Positions 31,460-41,312 of a stretch of DNA of 55,816 bases are shown here, in pieces. Under the pieces are notes generated by a model. The model saw nothing but the letters and a program-made list of their open reading frames with translations, was not told the DNA's origin and made no database searches. The translations under genes were made by a program, and so were the position numbers. The stretch lies in NCBI GenBank assembly GCA_012797095.1, contig JAAZPS010000055.1:1-55816 (forward strand), written 5' to 3'. Source of the stretch: Bacillota bacterium (GTDB lineage Bacteria; Bacillota; Dethiobacteria; DTU022). Position 1 is the first letter of the stretch. The number at the start of each line of letters is the position of its first letter.

Positions 31460-33949
31460 GTGCTCGAGCTCCGGCCCGTCATGGCTATAAGCCTCTGTTA
31501 TATTGCTGGCATTGCCCTGGGGCGGCTCTGGTTGGAGGCGCCGCTGTGGGCGCTGCTGCTGCCGGTGCTGCTGTTTATTGCCATGGGATGGGCTCTCTGG
31601 AAAAAACGTCTCAGTCTCTTTGCAGCGGTTTTGTTTTTGATAGCGACGGCCGCCGGGGCGGGCGCTTTTTTTGTGGCTTTCTACCCGCAAAGCGCCGGCG
31701 AGGGGCTGCTCGATTATGTTGATCGTCCAATTTATGTCGAGGGGATGATTACAGAAGAACCGCTGTACTACGACGACCACAGCGCCTATGTTCTGCAGGT
31801 GGACAGGGTGGAGCTGCCGGAAGGGCGCCGCCATGTTGCCGGCAAACTTCTGGTCAAGGTCTACGGTGATGAGCAGGAGTTTTACCGCTACGGCGAAAGG
31901 CTGCGCCTGCGCGGCGCCATTGTCGACCCCCCGGGGAGGAGGGTGCCTGGCGGCTTTGACTATGCTTTCTACCTACGTTCGCAGGGTATCGACGGGCTGC
32001 TCTACCCCAAGGCGCTCCAGATCAGCTCCCTGGGCGACGGTGATCCGGGGCGGCTGCCTGCTTCCGCCATCGCCCTGCGCAGCCGCCTGACCGATGTCAT
32101 CGATAGAAACCTACCCTCGCCGGCGGCGGAACTTTTGACGGGCATCCTTTTCGGACAACGCAGCCGTCTGCCGGAAGAGGTGCAGGCCAGTTTCCGAAAT
32201 TCAGGTGTAGGTCACCTTCTTGCAGTTAGTGGTCTTCACGTAGGGTTGGTGGCGGCGCTGATCCTGGGACTGTGGCGCCTGCTGGGCCTGCGGGGGAAAC
32301 TGCCGTTGTTTATGGCCATCATTCTGGTTTTCGGTTATGCTTACCTCACGGGGATGCGCCCCTCGGCGCTGCGAGCAGCGGTGATGATCTCTTTTGCCCT
32401 GGGAGCGCTGCTGCTCGAGCGGGAGCGGGATCTGCCGACAACGGTAGTGCTGGCTGCCCTGGCGACCCTGTTGATAAATCCTCTTTACCTTTTTACCATC
32501 GGTTTCCAGCTCTCCTATACAGCCACTCTGGCGATTATCTACCTGCAGCCGCCGCTGGCTGAAGCGGCCCGGAATTTGAAGTTGCCCGGGTTCATCCGCT
32601 CTCTGCTGACGGTGACCCTGGCGGCGCAGATCGGGGTTTTACCTTTATGCGCCTACTATTTTCAGCATATTCCGGTGGGGGCGCTCTTGTTTAACCTGCT
32701 TTTGCTGCCGCTGATGTCACCGTTGGTGGGCCTGGGATTGGGCGGGGCGCTGCTCGGGCTTATCTTTCAGCCCGCTGCAGCGGTGCTGCTGTTCCCCTGC
32801 CGACTGCTGCTGGAGCTGTCGCTTGCGATCACCGGTTTGGCCCGTTACCCGTTCTTCTACCGGCCGATCTATCCGCCGGGGCCGGCCGGACTGGTACTGA
32901 TCTATGCGCTGTTCGCCGCCGCCCTTACTTTCTACTACCGATACCGCTCCCGGCAGCAAAAGGAAGCGGTCTCAGCGGTTTCCCCGGATAGAACCGATCT
33001 ACAATCGCAAAAGCAACCGGGGATACTCCCGGCGGGTGTAAAAATTACTTTCCCCCGCAAGTGGTTACTGTTTTTTGCTCTCGGGACTGCTGTTATACTG
33101 CTGTGGGGGGCCGGCCCGATCCAGTCCCGTTCTTCTGATCTGGTGATTACCTATCTGGATGTGGGCCAGGGGGCGGCAGCCCTGGTGGAGGCGCCCTGCG
33201 GAACCACGATCCTGATCGACGGGGGAGGGGATCCGCCGCACCGGGGTGATCCGCGAAGAACGGGTGAGATGGTGCTGCTCCCCTTTTTGAGAAGAGAGGG
33301 GATCCGTTTTATCGATCTGGCGGTGATCAGCCATCCTCACGAGGATCATTTCGGCGGTATGCTGCCCCTGGTGGAGGAGATCCCCATCGGAGCTTTGCTG
33401 ATCTCGCCGGTGCCGGGTGAATCGCCGTTCTACGATCAACTTCTGGATGAGGCCTCTTTCCGGGGTATTCCTGTTGAAAAAGGTGCGGCCGGGCGCTGCT
33501 GGAACTCCCCATCCGGCCTGTTTATAGAGACTTTCGGTCCTCCGGAGAAGCTTTTTGAAGGGACCAACAGCGATCTGAACAACAACTCGCTGGTGATGAA
33601 GCTGAGCTACAGGGAGGTGAGCTTTCTTTTCTGCGGCGATATCGAGGAGGCGGCGGCCTGCGATCTATTCAAAAGAAAAGCGGCTCTCAAGGCGGCGGTG
33701 CTTTTGATTCCCCATCACGGTAGTTTCATGGAGTCGCTTCCGAGACTTGTTCGTGCGGTGAGGCCGCAGCAAGCGGTTATTTCGGTGGGTCCGAATTCCT
33801 TCGGCCATCCTCGTCCGGAAACATTGACTTCCCTGGAAGAAGCCGGCGTTATAACCTGGCGCACTGATCTGCACGGCAGTGTCATTTTCCGGACCGATGG
33901 AGTCAGTCTACGGGTGGAAACGATGCAGAAGCCGGCGCTGACCAGGTGA
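31460..33949 (+). CDS. comEC: ComEC/Rec2 DNA-uptake channel
   Basis: An 829-residue membrane protein. An N-terminal OB-like/DUF4131 part follows two membrane helices. The Competence domain has many helices (SGVGHLLAVSGLHVGL near residue 250, GMRPSALRAAVM). The C-terminal metallo-beta-lactamase-like domain has HPHEDHFGGM with the metal His/Asp set, near residue 615. It passes single-stranded DNA through the membrane during transformation. GTG 31460 follows GGGGGGTGATCACC. In Bacillus it directly follows comEA/comEB; here the two are separated by the ahcY-to-transposase block. Confidence 0.93.
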   Translation: MLELRPVMAISLCYIAGIALGRLWLEAPLWALLLPVLLFIAMGWALWKKRLSLFAAVLFLIATAAGAGAFFVAFYPQSAGEGLLDYVDRPIYVEGMITEEPLYYDDHSAYVLQVDRVELPEGRRHVAGKLLVKVYGDEQEFYRYGERLRLRGAIVDPPGRRVPGGFDYAFYLRSQGIDGLLYPKALQISSLGDGDPGRLPASAIALRSRLTDVIDRNLPSPAAELLTGILFGQRSRLPEEVQASFRNSGVGHLLAVSGLHVGLVAALILGLWRLLGLRGKLPLFMAIILVFGYAYLTGMRPSALRAAVMISFALGALLLERERDLPTTVVLAALATLLINPLYLFTIGFQLSYTATLAIIYLQPPLAEAARNLKLPGFIRSLLTVTLAAQIGVLPLCAYYFQHIPVGALLFNLLLLPLMSPLVGLGLGGALLGLIFQPAAAVLLFPCRLLLELSLAITGLARYPFFYRPIYPPGPAGLVLIYALFAAALTFYYRYRSRQQKEAVSAVSPDRTDLQSQKQPGILPAGVKITFPRKWLLFFALGTAVILLWGAGPIQSRSSDLVITYLDVGQGAAALVEAPCGTTILIDGGGDPPHRGDPRRTGEMVLLPFLRREGIRFIDLAVISHPHEDHFGGMLPLVEEIPIGALLISPVPGESPFYDQLLDEASFRGIPVEKGAAGRCWNSPSGLFIETFGPPEKLFEGTNSDLNNNSLVMKLSYREVSFLFCGDIEEAAACDLFKRKAALKAAVLLIPHHGSFMESLPRLVRAVRPQQAVISVGPNSFGHPRPETLTSLEEAGVITWRTDLHGSVIFRTDGVSLRVETMQKPALTR

Positions 33950-34344
33950 TCCAGACCTGAGGACCGGTGTGTAAAAGACGGGACTGCGGCTGGTACCGGG
34001 CGGGGCCAAACTTCTTGGGTGGGGAGAAGGTTCGGAATCCCTTCCTATTTGTATTTTCGGTACAGAGCCATAATCTCCGCATTTACTTCTCGACTAGCGG
34101 TTCCAACGTATTTACGTGAGTCAAAGTCACCGTCCCCTTGACTCAGTCCTCTTGACTCACTATATTTTGTCTCCCCCAACTCATAAGTGAGTCAAAGTCA
34201 CCGTCCCCTTGACTCATTGGTCTTTGACTCACCGTCCCCTTGACTCATTCACCGGGATTATCTTCTGTATCGGTCTTTTTTAAAGGGCAAGTTTCTTTGG
34301 ATTCCGGGGATAATAGAGAAAAGCAATGAGACGGAGTGGAATGG
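33950..34344. other. Intergenic region with inverted copies of the 27-bp repeat
   Basis: No gene seen. Two exact copies of the 27-base GAGTCAAAGTCACCGTCCCC..TTGACTC element lie at 34118-34144 and 34189-34215 with a partial third at 34224-34246; these are reverse complements of the core in the 28767 array. Confidence 0.85.
34118..34246 (-). repeat. Dispersed copies of the 27-bp quasi-palindrome
   Basis: Two exact and one partial copy, on the opposite strand to the array at 28767-28907. The ends GAGTCAA and TTGACTC are inverted and can pair as a hairpin. Confidence 0.93.
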
Positions 34345-35613
34345 ATGCGTATCTTGATGCTTAGCTGGGAATATCCGCCCCGGGTGGTCGGGGGGATTGC
34401 CCATGTGGTCAGCGAACTTTCCCGCGCTCTGGCCAGCGAGGGAAATGAGGTTGAAGTGGTTACCGCTCTGGAAGAAAACTTGCCGGAGATGGAAACGGGC
34501 GGCGGGGTGACCGTCCACCGGGTCGCGCCCTATCACGGACGTCCCCTTAATTTTTTTGCCTGGGTTCACCAGCTCAACCTGGCCATGCTCGAGAAAGGGG
34601 TGCGCCTCTGCCGGGAAAAAAGCTTTGATCTGGTGCATGCGCACGACTGGTTGGTCGCCTATGCCGGGCGGGGTCTCAAACATATCTTCCAGATTCCCCT
34701 GATCGCTTCGGTTCATGCCACTGAATTCGGGCGCAACCACGGTCTGCATACCGATGAGCAGCGTTATATCGGCGAGGTGGAGTGGTCCCTGACCTACGAG
34801 GCCTGGAAGGTGATCTGCAACAGCCGTTACATGCGCTCGGAGATTGAAGGGGTCTTCAACCTGCCCCCGGACAAGATCGCCATTATCCCCAACGGGATCC
34901 GTGCGGAGGCTTTTCAGGTCTCCGCTCCCGATCCGGCGGTGCGGCAAAGATTTGCGGCGGCGGAGGAGAAGGTTCTTTTTTTTATCGGCCGATTGGTCCG
35001 GGAGAAGGGGGTGCAGGTGCTGCTGGAGGCCCTCCCGAAGATCAGCGAGAGGATTCCGAACCTGCGTCTGGTCATCGCCGGGGAGGGTCCTTATGCCGAA
35101 GAGCTGCACCGTCATACTTTAAACCTGGGCCTCGATCGCCGGGTTACCTTTGCCGGCTATATCGATGAAGAGACGCGCAATCAGCTTTACGCCCTGGCTG
35201 ATCTTGCTGTTTTTCCCAGTCTGTATGAGCCTTTCGGACTCGTGGCTCTCGAGGCAATGGCTGCCCAGACCCCGGTAGTGGTGAGCGACACCGGGGGCTT
35301 TGCCGAGACAGTTCAGCATGGGGTCAACGGGATCAGGGTTGCCGTGGAAAATGATTTCGAACTGGCGGAGCAGATCGGTATGCTGTTGGCTCATCCGGAT
35401 GCGGCCCGCCGCCTGGCTCGAAAGGCTTTGCAGGATGTTGAGCGGCATTACTCCTGGTTTTCCATCGCCCGGCAGTACGAAGAGATCTACCAGCAGGTTG
35501 TTTTTTCACCCGAGGCCCGGCGTTGGCGCCGCTGCTCCCCGAAGGAACCGTCTCCCGAAAAGCGGGAACCGGTTACTTCCACCGCTGCCTCCCGGCCGTC
35601 TCGCTACAGCTGA
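34345..35613 (+). CDS. GT4-type glycosyltransferase (glycogen-synthase-like)
   Basis: A 422-residue GT-B glycosyltransferase. The N-terminal domain starts MRILMLSWEYPPRVVGGIA, a pattern shared with bacterial/archaeal glycogen-synthase-like enzymes. The nucleotide-sugar domain has FFIGRLVREKGVQVLLEAL and the donor motif PSLYEPFGLVALEAMA (E-x7-E). The substrate is not certain, but three GH57 enzymes and galT nearby favour alpha-glucan synthesis. Start ATG 34345 lies eight bases after GGAG; GTG 34336 is in frame too. The C-terminal 40 residues are basic and of low complexity. Confidence 0.9.
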   Translation: MRILMLSWEYPPRVVGGIAHVVSELSRALASEGNEVEVVTALEENLPEMETGGGVTVHRVAPYHGRPLNFFAWVHQLNLAMLEKGVRLCREKSFDLVHAHDWLVAYAGRGLKHIFQIPLIASVHATEFGRNHGLHTDEQRYIGEVEWSLTYEAWKVICNSRYMRSEIEGVFNLPPDKIAIIPNGIRAEAFQVSAPDPAVRQRFAAAEEKVLFFIGRLVREKGVQVLLEALPKISERIPNLRLVIAGEGPYAEELHRHTLNLGLDRRVTFAGYIDEETRNQLYALADLAVFPSLYEPFGLVALEAMAAQTPVVVSDTGGFAETVQHGVNGIRVAVENDFELAEQIGMLLAHPDAARRLARKALQDVERHYSWFSIARQYEEIYQQVVFSPEARRWRRCSPKEPSPEKREPVTSTAASRPSRYS

Positions 35614-35700
35614 TCGCGTTCGGGGAATGAGCTGCGGGTAAGGAATACCAACAGGGCCTGCATCGAGAAGATCTTCCTACATTCATGGGGGTGACCATCC

Positions 35701-38175
35701 TTGAAAGCAGTGATCATGGCGGGGGGTGAAGGTTCGCGGCTGCGCCCGCTCACCTGCGACCGGCCCAAGCCGATGGTGCCGGTGATGAACCGGCCGCTGA
35801 TGGAGTACAGCGTCGAGCTGCTGCAGCAGCACGGTTTTCGCGAGATCGCGGTTACACTGCAGTATCTGCCCGATCAGATCAAGGATCATTTTGGCAGCGG
35901 CAGCCGGTTCGGGGTGAACCTGCATTATTTTGTGGAAGAGGAACCTCTGGGGACAGCGGGTAGCGTCAAGAACGCTGCTGCGATGCTGGATCGAACTTTT
36001 GTCGTTATCAGCGGCGATGCGCTTACCGATTTCAACCTTACCGAGGCGCTCGAGTTTCACCGCGCCCGCGGTGCGGTCGCTACCCTGGTTTTGAAATCGG
36101 TGGAGAATCCGCTGGAATACGGCGTGGTCATGATCGAACCGGACGGGCGGATCAACCGTTTTCTGGAGAAGCCGGGCTGGGGTGAGGTCTTCAGCGATAC
36201 GGTGAATACGGGGATCTATATTCTTGAGCCCGAGGTGCTCTCCCTCATCGAATCGGGAAGGATGTTTGATTTCAGCAAGGATCTATTCCCCCGCCTGCTG
36301 GAGATGAAGGAGCCTCTGTTCGGCTGCGTGCTGAAAGGGTTCTGGTGCGATGTGGGGGATCTGGGGGAATACCTGCGAGCCCACCGGGAGATTCTGGCCG
36401 GTCGGGTCGAGGTGCAGCTGCGGGGACGCGAGCGCCGGAAGGGGATCTGGCTGGAGGAGGGGGTCTCCATCGATTCCCGGGTGCAGCTGTCCGGGCCGCT
36501 CTATCTCGGCGCCGGCTGCCATATCGAGAGCGGAGCCAGGCTTGGCGAAGGCACGGTCCTGGGGCCCCGTACCCGGATTGCGGAAAGGGCTTCGGTAAAG
36601 CGAGGGCTCACCTGGGAGGGAACCTACATTGGCCGGGATGCCGCCCTGAGGGGGGGGATCCTCGGCAGCGCCGTGCAGCTCGGCGATAGAGCTGCCGTCT
36701 ACGAGGAGGCGGTTGTCGGTAACGGCACCCTCATCGAGGAGGGGGCCGTGATCAAGCCCGGAGTCAAGGTCTGGCCGGCCAAGGTGATCGAGAGCGGGGT
36801 AACCCTGCAAGAAAGCCTTATCTGGGGCACCTCTGTCTCCCGGACTCTTTTCGGCCGCCACGGTATCCAGGGGGAGATCAACCGGGAGATAACCCCGGAG
36901 ATGGTGGTCCGGCTGGGTGCGGTCTGCGGGTCGCTCCTGCAGGGGCCGGTTCTGGTCAGCAGCGATGCCGACAAGCCCTCGGTGACGTTGCAAAAAGCGC
37001 TTGTCGCCGGTTTGCTCTCCTCCGGAGCAGCGGTTCTCGACGCCGGCGAGCTGCTCATCCCCATGGCCAGGCGGGCGACAACCTATCTGAAGGGTTCCGG
37101 GGGGATCCATATTGCCTACTCCTCCGGGGATAAGCAGGAGATCCGCCTCTCTTTCTTTGATGCCGACGGGCTGCCCCTTTCGCGGAATATGGAGCGCAAG
37201 ATCGAGCAGCTCTATTACCGGGAGGATTTTCCGCGCGCTTCTGGCAGCGCCCTCGGGGAGATCCTGCGGCTGCCCGATATGGCGGAGATCTACCGGGCCG
37301 AGCTGCTACAAAATATCTCCTTTAGCAAGTTGAACCGGGCGGGCCTGCGGGTGGTGCTGGGCAATCCGACCTCCTATCTGCGCCGTTTCCTGATTCCGCT
37401 GCTGCAGGAGCTTTCCTGCACGGTGATCACGGTAAATACCGCCCCGGGGAATGGGTCAGCCGGTCGGGCGGGTGAGCCGCTGTCAGAGCGGTACAACCTG
37501 GCCGCGGCGGTGCGCAGCAACAGCGCTACTTTGGGGGCAGTGCTCACCCCGGGCGGCGAGAAAGCGTTTCTGTATGACGAAAGGGGAAAGGCGGTGCAGG
37601 GCGATCTCCATACCGCCCTGCTCTCGCTGCTGGTTTTTCGGGAGCAGCGGGGTGGAACGGTGGCTGTTCCGGTGCATGTTTCGCAGGTGATCGAGAAACT
37701 GGCCGAGCGTTACCAGGGCCGGGTCCTGCGAACCAGGGCTGCACCGCGCTACCTGATGGCGCCGGGGGAGCAGGGGGGCTCGCCCGAAAAAGGCTGCCCC
37801 GGCCTGGCAGCAACCCTGGCCTTCGATGGTGTCGCCGCCCTGATCTACCTGCTCGATCTGCTGGCCGGCCAGGATCTGACCCTGACGGGGCTGCTCGAAG
37901 AGATCCCGGCGATCAGGACAACGGAGCGGGAGATCCCCTGCCCCTGGACGATGAAGGGGAGGGTGATGCGTCGCCTGATCCAGGAATCAAGCAACAAAAG
38001 GACCGAGATGATCGACGGCCTGAAGATCTATCATCCCCAGGGATGGGCCCTGGTGCTGCCCGATCCGGAGAAACCCTCCTACCATGTTTACAGCGAAGCC
38101 TTCTCGGAGGAGTTCTCCGACTCATTGACCGATCTTTATGTGAAAAAGATCGATGCCCTGCTGAAAGAGAGCTGA
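35701..38175 (+). CDS. Sugar nucleotidyltransferase fused to degenerate phosphomannomutase
   Basis: An 824-residue three-domain protein. Residues 1-235 form a nucleotidyltransferase: MAGGEGSRLRPLTCDRPKPM binds NTP and the signature Asp is in VISGDALTDFN. A left-handed beta-helix follows (about 245-370). Residues 380-824 have a phosphomannomutase shape, but the phosphoserine loop reads HIAYSSGDKQE instead of TASHNP, and the metal loop DGDADR is replaced by LTPGGEKAFLYDE. The mutase half is probably inactive. Such fused proteins are annotated as mannose-1-phosphate guanylyltransferase; the nucleotide preference here is unproved. TTG start at 35701 follows GGGGGTGA. Confidence 0.9.
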   Translation: MKAVIMAGGEGSRLRPLTCDRPKPMVPVMNRPLMEYSVELLQQHGFREIAVTLQYLPDQIKDHFGSGSRFGVNLHYFVEEEPLGTAGSVKNAAAMLDRTFVVISGDALTDFNLTEALEFHRARGAVATLVLKSVENPLEYGVVMIEPDGRINRFLEKPGWGEVFSDTVNTGIYILEPEVLSLIESGRMFDFSKDLFPRLLEMKEPLFGCVLKGFWCDVGDLGEYLRAHREILAGRVEVQLRGRERRKGIWLEEGVSIDSRVQLSGPLYLGAGCHIESGARLGEGTVLGPRTRIAERASVKRGLTWEGTYIGRDAALRGGILGSAVQLGDRAAVYEEAVVGNGTLIEEGAVIKPGVKVWPAKVIESGVTLQESLIWGTSVSRTLFGRHGIQGEINREITPEMVVRLGAVCGSLLQGPVLVSSDADKPSVTLQKALVAGLLSSGAAVLDAGELLIPMARRATTYLKGSGGIHIAYSSGDKQEIRLSFFDADGLPLSRNMERKIEQLYYREDFPRASGSALGEILRLPDMAEIYRAELLQNISFSKLNRAGLRVVLGNPTSYLRRFLIPLLQELSCTVITVNTAPGNGSAGRAGEPLSERYNLAAAVRSNSATLGAVLTPGGEKAFLYDERGKAVQGDLHTALLSLLVFREQRGGTVAVPVHVSQVIEKLAERYQGRVLRTRAAPRYLMAPGEQGGSPEKGCPGLAATLAFDGVAALIYLLDLLAGQDLTLTGLLEEIPAIRTTEREIPCPWTMKGRVMRRLIQESSNKRTEMIDGLKIYHPQGWALVLPDPEKPSYHVYSEAFSEEFSDSLTDLYVKKIDALLKES

Positions 38176-38186
38176 GGGAAAAACGC

Positions 38187-39440
38187 TCAATTGCTGTTTT
38201 TCAAGGGTAAAAAATCATTTTTCTCGGCGGAAAATCCGTACTTCTCCACGATCTCCAGAACGCTCTGGTGCTGGCTGCGAATGGTCTTGACCCGCGCCTC
38301 GCTGTGATGATATTTTTCGGGAGCCGCCTCAAGGATAAAGGACACAGGGATGACGCGGTGGCGCCAGTCGATATGGCAGATGTAGACCTCGTAATCAACA
38401 TCCTCGATCCAGCATTCAGCGCTGTTCATATCCTTGCCCAGCTTGATCCGGGTGAGCAGGCCGTAGCGGGTCAGGTCCGTGGGCACACCGGTGGTCAGGT
38501 GCTGGTTGGTGCAGAAATTACCCAGGGTATAGATCACCAGGGATCTGCGAACAGAGCCATCGGGCAGCTCGACACGGATCCATTCCAGGGGCTGCGGCAC
38601 ATGGGAATGGGTGCCGATGATCATATCGGCCCCCGCGGCGGTGAGCTCGCGGACGATCTCTTTCTGGCGCGGCGTGGGCTCATGAAGATACTCCTCACCC
38701 ATATGCAGGTACAGTGCGATCAGGTCCGCGCCGGCGCTGCGGGTCTTCTCGATGTCGGCCTTGATCGGTTCGATGGTGTGAAAATTTTCGATATGGTTGA
38801 TCGCATATTCATGGCCCGCCGGCACCGTTACCCCGTTGATATTGTAGGTGTAAGAGATCAGACCGAGCTTGATCCCGTTGACCTCGACAATGAACGGTCT
38901 CTCCCGCTCCTCCCAGCTTTTCGCGGTACCGAAAGTCTTTATGCCCAGGGCGCGGACGCTGTCCAGGGTATCCATCAGCCCGTTGTAGCCACGATCCATG
39001 ATATGGTTGTTGGCCGTGTTAAAAATATCTATCCCCGCCTCCTTGAAAGCTTCCGAAAGCTCGATCGGTGAGTTGAACAGGGGATAGCTGGTGTAACCGC
39101 CGTTCGCTGCTCCGGCCTGGGCCGTCTCCAGGGTGGCGATGGCCAGATCCGCTTCCCGGATCAGCGGGGCGATAATCTCGAAACTGGGGCTGAAATCATA
39201 TTTGCCGCCGCCCAGATGCGCCTGCTGCAGCTGCGGTTGGTGGGGGTAGGTTGTTCCCACGGAGAGCAGGGTCGCGGTGCGGATATCGGGCGCCGGGGGC
39301 TCCCCGTTATTCTGCTTGCCAGGCGGGTCGCTGTTCTCGCCGTTTTTTTCGGGGGTGGTGAAATGGATGCCGGCGTAGATCCCCCCAACCAGTGCGGCGA
39401 TGAGCAGCAGGATCAGGCCGATCCAACGGATTCGTTGCAT
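38187..39440 (-). CDS. CapA-family exported phosphoesterase-like protein
   Basis: A 417-residue protein with a membrane helix near residues 4-25, then a metallophosphatase-fold CapA domain: LSVGTTYPHQPQL at the first site, ADLAIATLETAQAG, FNTANNHIMDRG and GTHSHVPQPLEW. The first motif normally reads GDxM; Asp is replaced by Thr here. CapA proteins take part in poly-gamma-glutamate synthesis or other cell-envelope polymers; the role is unclear when alone, as here. I prefer ATG 39440 with GGAAGTGA six bases before it over GTG 39449. It is convergent with the sugar nucleotidyltransferase gene. Confidence 0.87.
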   Translation of the reverse strand: MQRIRWIGLILLLIAALVGGIYAGIHFTTPEKNGENSDPPGKQNNGEPPAPDIRTATLLSVGTTYPHQPQLQQAHLGGGKYDFSPSFEIIAPLIREADLAIATLETAQAGAANGGYTSYPLFNSPIELSEAFKEAGIDIFNTANNHIMDRGYNGLMDTLDSVRALGIKTFGTAKSWEERERPFIVEVNGIKLGLISYTYNINGVTVPAGHEYAINHIENFHTIEPIKADIEKTRSAGADLIALYLHMGEEYLHEPTPRQKEIVRELTAAGADMIIGTHSHVPQPLEWIRVELPDGSVRRSLVIYTLGNFCTNQHLTTGVPTDLTRYGLLTRIKLGKDMNSAECWIEDVDYEVYICHIDWRHRVIPVSFILEAAPEKYHHSEARVKTIRSQHQSVLEIVEKYGFSAEKNDFLPLKNSN

Positions 39441-39630
39441 GATGATCACTTCCGATCGAATGTTTTCCCTCTGGGATTATATCATGTTATTGCTCCGCTA
39501 GGGCGGCAGAAGGGGATAGTTTTTTCAAAAAGTGCAATCCGCCGGAGACGGGGCCCGGTAAGGGGTCTGCCCTTTCTTCCGCGCTGTTTCCGGCAGCCTG
39601 CCCGGGCGGGGCCCCGGTTGGGAATGCTCT

Positions 39631-41259
39631 CTAAGGTGCCCCGGCTCCCGCGGTCTGCTCGACGGGCACGGTTGTCTCCAGTTTCTGATAGAGGCGGTAA
39701 TCGAGATGGGGGAAAAGGTTATCCGTCTGCTCCAGTTCCTTCAGCCTGCCGGGGTCGATCTCGCCCGCGTCGATCTGACGGGCCAGTTCCCTGAAGTGAA
39801 GCAGATGTTTCTCGGCCCTGCTGCGGGCGTAGCCGACCATGGTTTCCGAGGTCATGATGAAGGGCCAGTCGCTGCTCTGCGCCAGCATCAGCTCGCGGGC
39901 CGCCTGGGTGAGCGCTCTTCTGGTCAGTCCCTCCGCATCAGGGTGGGCTGTGGCCAGGGCGATCATCTCCCCGGAGGCCCGGTGCAGGTGCCGGTAGAGC
40001 CAGTCATTGGTCCCGTTGAGCCAGAATTCATGATAGCCCTTGTCACCCCAGCTCGAAGGGTTGGGCCTGGAGAGCTGCAGCGGATATCCCAGATCGAGAT
40101 ACTCTCCGGGGGTGATCAGCTTGAAGTTATGCTGGTCGTAGGCGATCTTCCGGCAAAGAAAATCAAGCCACTGCGGGCCCTCGAACCACCAGTGGCCGAA
40201 AAGTTCGGTATCGTAAGGGGCGATTATCACTGGGGGACGCCCCATCGTTGTAGCCAGATATTTGACCTGCTGCTCCCGGTTAAACATGAAGTTCCCGGCA
40301 TGGAGAGCGGCTTTTTCCCGGGCCTTCTCCGGGTGATACGGCTCCTTGTACTCCAGCCCCTCGCCGGTGATCCGGTAGTATTTGATCCCGCTGTCGCTGC
40401 GCATACCGGGGGGATGAAGGTGGGGGCCGATATATTCAAGGGGCAGATCATAGGCGATGTCGCGGTAAAATTCGCGGTAATCGTAATCACCGGGATAGCC
40501 CTCCTGGGAGCTCCAGACCTGTTTGGAGCTCTCCGGGTCCCTGCCGAATGCGGCGACGCCGCTCCTGGTCAGAATGGGGCTGTAGACGCCGTATTTGGGC
40601 CGGGGTGAAGCATAGAGCAGACCATGGGTTGCAGTAATGAAATAGTGCAGCCCCAGCTCGCCGGGGATCTCCTCCAGCCCGTGCTCGTAGGCGCATTCGG
40701 GCAGCCAGATACCCCGCGGCAGTTCGCCAAAGATCGCCTGATGATACTGGACGGCATTGGTGATCTGGGCGTATGCATTTTCCCGCTGCAGCGTAAGGGG
40801 CAGGTAGGCATGGGTCGAGGCGGTGGTGATCAACTCGAGATAACCCCTTTCGGCCAGTTTCCGGAAGGCGCCGGCCAGGCGCCCGTGATAGCGCTCAAAA
40901 TAGGCGGCGGCAGTATCAAAACGATGGCGGTAGAATCCGGCCAGGGGGGCAAAATCAGGGTCGCCCGCGGTCCGCTCCTCTTCCAGACCGGCCAGCTCCT
41001 GGAGGCCCTCCAGATATTTGCGGTAGCGCCCCTGAAGCAGGGGGTCCTCCAGCATCGCAACCAGGGTCGGTGAGAGTGAAAAGGTCAGCCTGTAGTCGAT
41101 TCCGTCGGCGGCCATCTTTTCAAAGATGATCAGCAAGGGAATGTAACACTCGGTGATCGCCTCAAAAAACCATTTTTCTTCAAGGGAATGCCTGTGCTCG
41201 GGGTGGCGAACATAGGGCAGGTGGGCGTGCAAGATCAGAGCAAGAAAACCCTGGGCCAT
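39631..41259 (-). CDS. GH57 1,4-alpha-glucan branching enzyme
   Basis: A 542-residue GH57 enzyme. The barrel starts FLALILHAHLPYVRHPE. The catalytic Glu nucleophile is in IWLPECAY near residue 190, and the Asp acid/base in APYDTELFGHWWFEGP near 350. The C-terminal helices end with the DUF1957-type domain (SSDWPFIMTSETMVGYA). This family transfers alpha-1,4 chain ends to alpha-1,6 positions of glycogen. It follows the DUF4912 gene on the same strand (53 bases), a partnership common among GH57 branching enzymes. Confidence 0.93.
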   Translation of the reverse strand: MAQGFLALILHAHLPYVRHPEHRHSLEEKWFFEAITECYIPLLIIFEKMAADGIDYRLTFSLSPTLVAMLEDPLLQGRYRKYLEGLQELAGLEEERTAGDPDFAPLAGFYRHRFDTAAAYFERYHGRLAGAFRKLAERGYLELITTASTHAYLPLTLQRENAYAQITNAVQYHQAIFGELPRGIWLPECAYEHGLEEIPGELGLHYFITATHGLLYASPRPKYGVYSPILTRSGVAAFGRDPESSKQVWSSQEGYPGDYDYREFYRDIAYDLPLEYIGPHLHPPGMRSDSGIKYYRITGEGLEYKEPYHPEKAREKAALHAGNFMFNREQQVKYLATTMGRPPVIIAPYDTELFGHWWFEGPQWLDFLCRKIAYDQHNFKLITPGEYLDLGYPLQLSRPNPSSWGDKGYHEFWLNGTNDWLYRHLHRASGEMIALATAHPDAEGLTRRALTQAARELMLAQSSDWPFIMTSETMVGYARSRAEKHLLHFRELARQIDAGEIDPGRLKELEQTDNLFPHLDYRLYQKLETTVPVEQTAGAGAP

Positions 41260-41312
41260 GATCGTGAGAACCTCCTTTTGAAATCTGGATCAGATTGCAG
41301 GCAGCGTTTGGC

